From NCBI GenBank assembly GCA_963575745.1, contig CAUYUJ010016704.1, positions 539,192 to 603,191 of the forward strand: 64,000 bases of DNA, written 5' to 3'. Positions 62,118 to 64,000 of the stretch are shown here, one piece after another. Made by a program: the position numbers and the translations under genes. The notes beneath the pieces were generated by a model. The model made no database searches, had not been told where the DNA came from, and saw only the letters and a list, made by a program, of their open reading frames with translations. The first letter of the stretch is position 1. Each line of letters opens with the position of its first letter. This DNA comes from Prorocentrum cordatum (taxonomy: Eukaryota; Sar; Dinophyceae; Prorocentrales; Prorocentraceae).

Positions 62118-63646
62118 GCTTCATTATCATCACCTCATCGCCATCCTCATCGTCTCCATCATCATCCTCATCGTCACCCGCATCATCAGCATCATCAGCA
62201 TCACCACCATCACCACCTCATTACCATCATCATAATCAGCATCATCGTCATCGGCGTCATTGTCATCATCAACAGCATCATCATCAGCATCATCATCATC
62301 GTCATCATCATCGTCATCATCTCCAGCAGCATCATCATCAGCATCATCATTATCAGCGGCATCAGCACCACCATCATCATCGTCGTCATCATCAGCAGCA
62401 TCAGCATCATCATTATCACCCTCACCATCAACCTCACCATAATCATAACCATCATCATCACCATCATCATCATCATCACCATCATCACCATCATCATCAT
62501 GTTCATTATTTCCATCGGCATCATCATCATCGTCATCATCGTCGTCATCATCGTCATCCTCCGCATCATCATCACCAGCAGCATCATCCATATTATCAGT
62601 ATCGTCAACAGCTTCAGCATCATCAGCATCACCATCAGCACCAGCCTCACCATCATCGTCATCATCAGGGTCAGAAGCATCATCATCACCACCACCAGCA
62701 TCATCCTCATCGACATCATCCTCATCATTCAACCACATCACCATGATCATAAACAGCAGAACCAGCATCATCAGTAGAATCATCAACATCATCCCCATCA
62801 TCACCATCATCACCAGCAGCATCATCCTCATCATCCCTCTCATCCTCGTCATCGTCATCATCCTCAGCATCACCATCATCACTATCATCACCACCGCATC
62901 ACCGTCACCAGAATAAGTATCATCATCTACAACATCATCAACAGCATCATCATCGTCATCATCAGCGTCATCATCATCATAATCAGCGTCACCGTCATCA
63001 TCAGCAGCACCATCCTCATGAGCAACATCATCAGCGGCATCAACACCATCATCAGATTTATTATGATCATCAGCATCATCATCATCATCATCATCATCAC
63101 CATCACCATCAACCGCACCATAATCGCAAACATCATAATCAGCATCAGCATCATCATCACCATCATAATCGTCATCATGTTCGTCATGTTCAGCATCATC
63201 AGCATCATCATCGTCATCAGCATCATCATCATTATCATCAGCATGGTCATCCTCCGCATCATCATCCACATCAGCATCACCATCAGCATCATCATTATCA
63301 TCATCGTCATCAGCAGCAGCATCATCAGCATCACCATCAGCACCAGGCACCAGCATCATCATAGTCATCACCATCTCATCAACATCATCCTCTTCATCGA
63401 CATCATCATCATCAACAACATCAGCATCATCATCAACAACATCACCATCAGCATCATCATCACCACCACCATCATCATCATCATCATCATAATCACCGCC
63501 ATCATCATCGTTATCATCATCATCTTCTTCTTCAGCATCATCATTATCAGTATCACCATCATCATGACCCCTTCTCCACCTCTTCCTCCTCTTTCTCCTC
63601 TTCTCATTCTGCATCTCCATGATCATCGGCATCATAGTCGTCATCC

Positions 63647-63687
<41 letters not shown>

Positions 63688-63745
63688 GTCATCATCATCA
63701 GCATCAGCGTCATTAGCATCAACAGCATCATCCACACATGATCAG

Positions 63746-63826
<81 letters not shown>

Positions 63827-63860
63827 ATCCGTCATCGCCATCCTCATCACCATCATCATC
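61690..63860 (+). repeat. Long (CAT)n/(CAG)n microsatellite field
   Basis: More than 2 kb of CAT-based triplets with CAG, CAC, CGT and CCT variants and short CTC stretches. Poly-D/M minus frames (609 residues) and poly-H/I/S plus frames are read-through. Confidence 0.97.
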
Positions 63861-64000
63861 TGCTTTCGCCCCCGCAGCCACCTCGAAAACCTCTCGGCGG
63901 CAGCTGCACCCCAGCGCTGCCTGCTGCACAGGAAGGAGGGGAGGGGGCAACCTCTCCAATGCAGTCGGGTAGCTGCCTAACCTCAGTTTGGGGGGGGGGT
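63861..64000. other. Unique sequence at the window edge
   Basis: 140 bp of non-repeat sequence (AGCCACCTCGAAAACCTCTC) ending in a G-run. Too short to interpret. Confidence 0.4.

Noticed and set aside
62130-63959. A 609-residue acidic protein on the minus strand
   Set aside because: Read-through of the CAT field; lacks any non-repeat core.

Overview
The window looks like repeat-dominated nuclear DNA of a dinoflagellate. The basis is inference: high GC outside the microsatellites, Ty1/copia Pol proteins of the type abundant in dinoflagellate genomes, an RNase H plus CxxC retroelement module, a retroelement-style GPxCETW domain, and very dense trinucleotide and minisatellite DNA. Species cannot be fixed from the sequence; a Prorocentrum- or Symbiodinium-like genome is a guess. 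I found no bacterial operon, no convincing tRNA, rRNA or spliced-leader gene, no CRISPR array and no intact host gene. Most long open frames are read-throughs of repeats whose period is a multiple of three.

Layout: 1-2.27 kb holds dispersed repeats and a short terminal-inverted-repeat (TIR) element. 2275-12074 is an almost complete Ty1/copia LTR retrotransposon on the minus strand: 183-bp LTRs with 4 differences, a CCCAA target duplication, a primer site fitting initiator tRNA-Met, gag split by one in-frame stop, a +1 shift into pol, and all Pol domains. It sits inside a degenerate CCAAGAGGCC-type minisatellite that continues to 13.99 kb and ends in a CTG run. 15.1-20.4 kb carries decayed minus-strand coding sequence: a WW-domain protein and a methyltransferase-like domain. 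20.7-23.2 kb is a cluster of fold-back and palindromic elements. 23.2-33 kb mixes dispersed repeats, microsatellites, one intact RNase H-like frame (26.3-26.9 kb) and the tail of a LINE-like element (32.9-33.8 kb). 33.9-50.8 kb is mostly micro- and minisatellite DNA, including a second fold-back copy at 45.1 kb. 50.8-54.6 kb is a dead copia pol of a second lineage. 54.6-56.17 kb is GC-rich, followed by a 100-N gap. 56.27-64 kb is nearly all satellite DNA (CAT, CTC, ATT, CT, a CCTTGAG array, a ~97-bp tandem repeat).

The only genes that clearly work together are the three minus-strand frames of the copia element. The main observations are: (i) every CAT and CT array and nearly every CTC array lies in the same orientation over 64 kb, while the large coding elements lie mostly on the minus strand; (ii) several families of short TIR/fold-back elements, one flanked by unusually long direct repeats and one ending next to a GTAAGT donor-like motif; (iii) a duplicated hairpin in the copia 3' region whose base changes keep pairing; (iv) repeat modules that recur in the same order at distant places.
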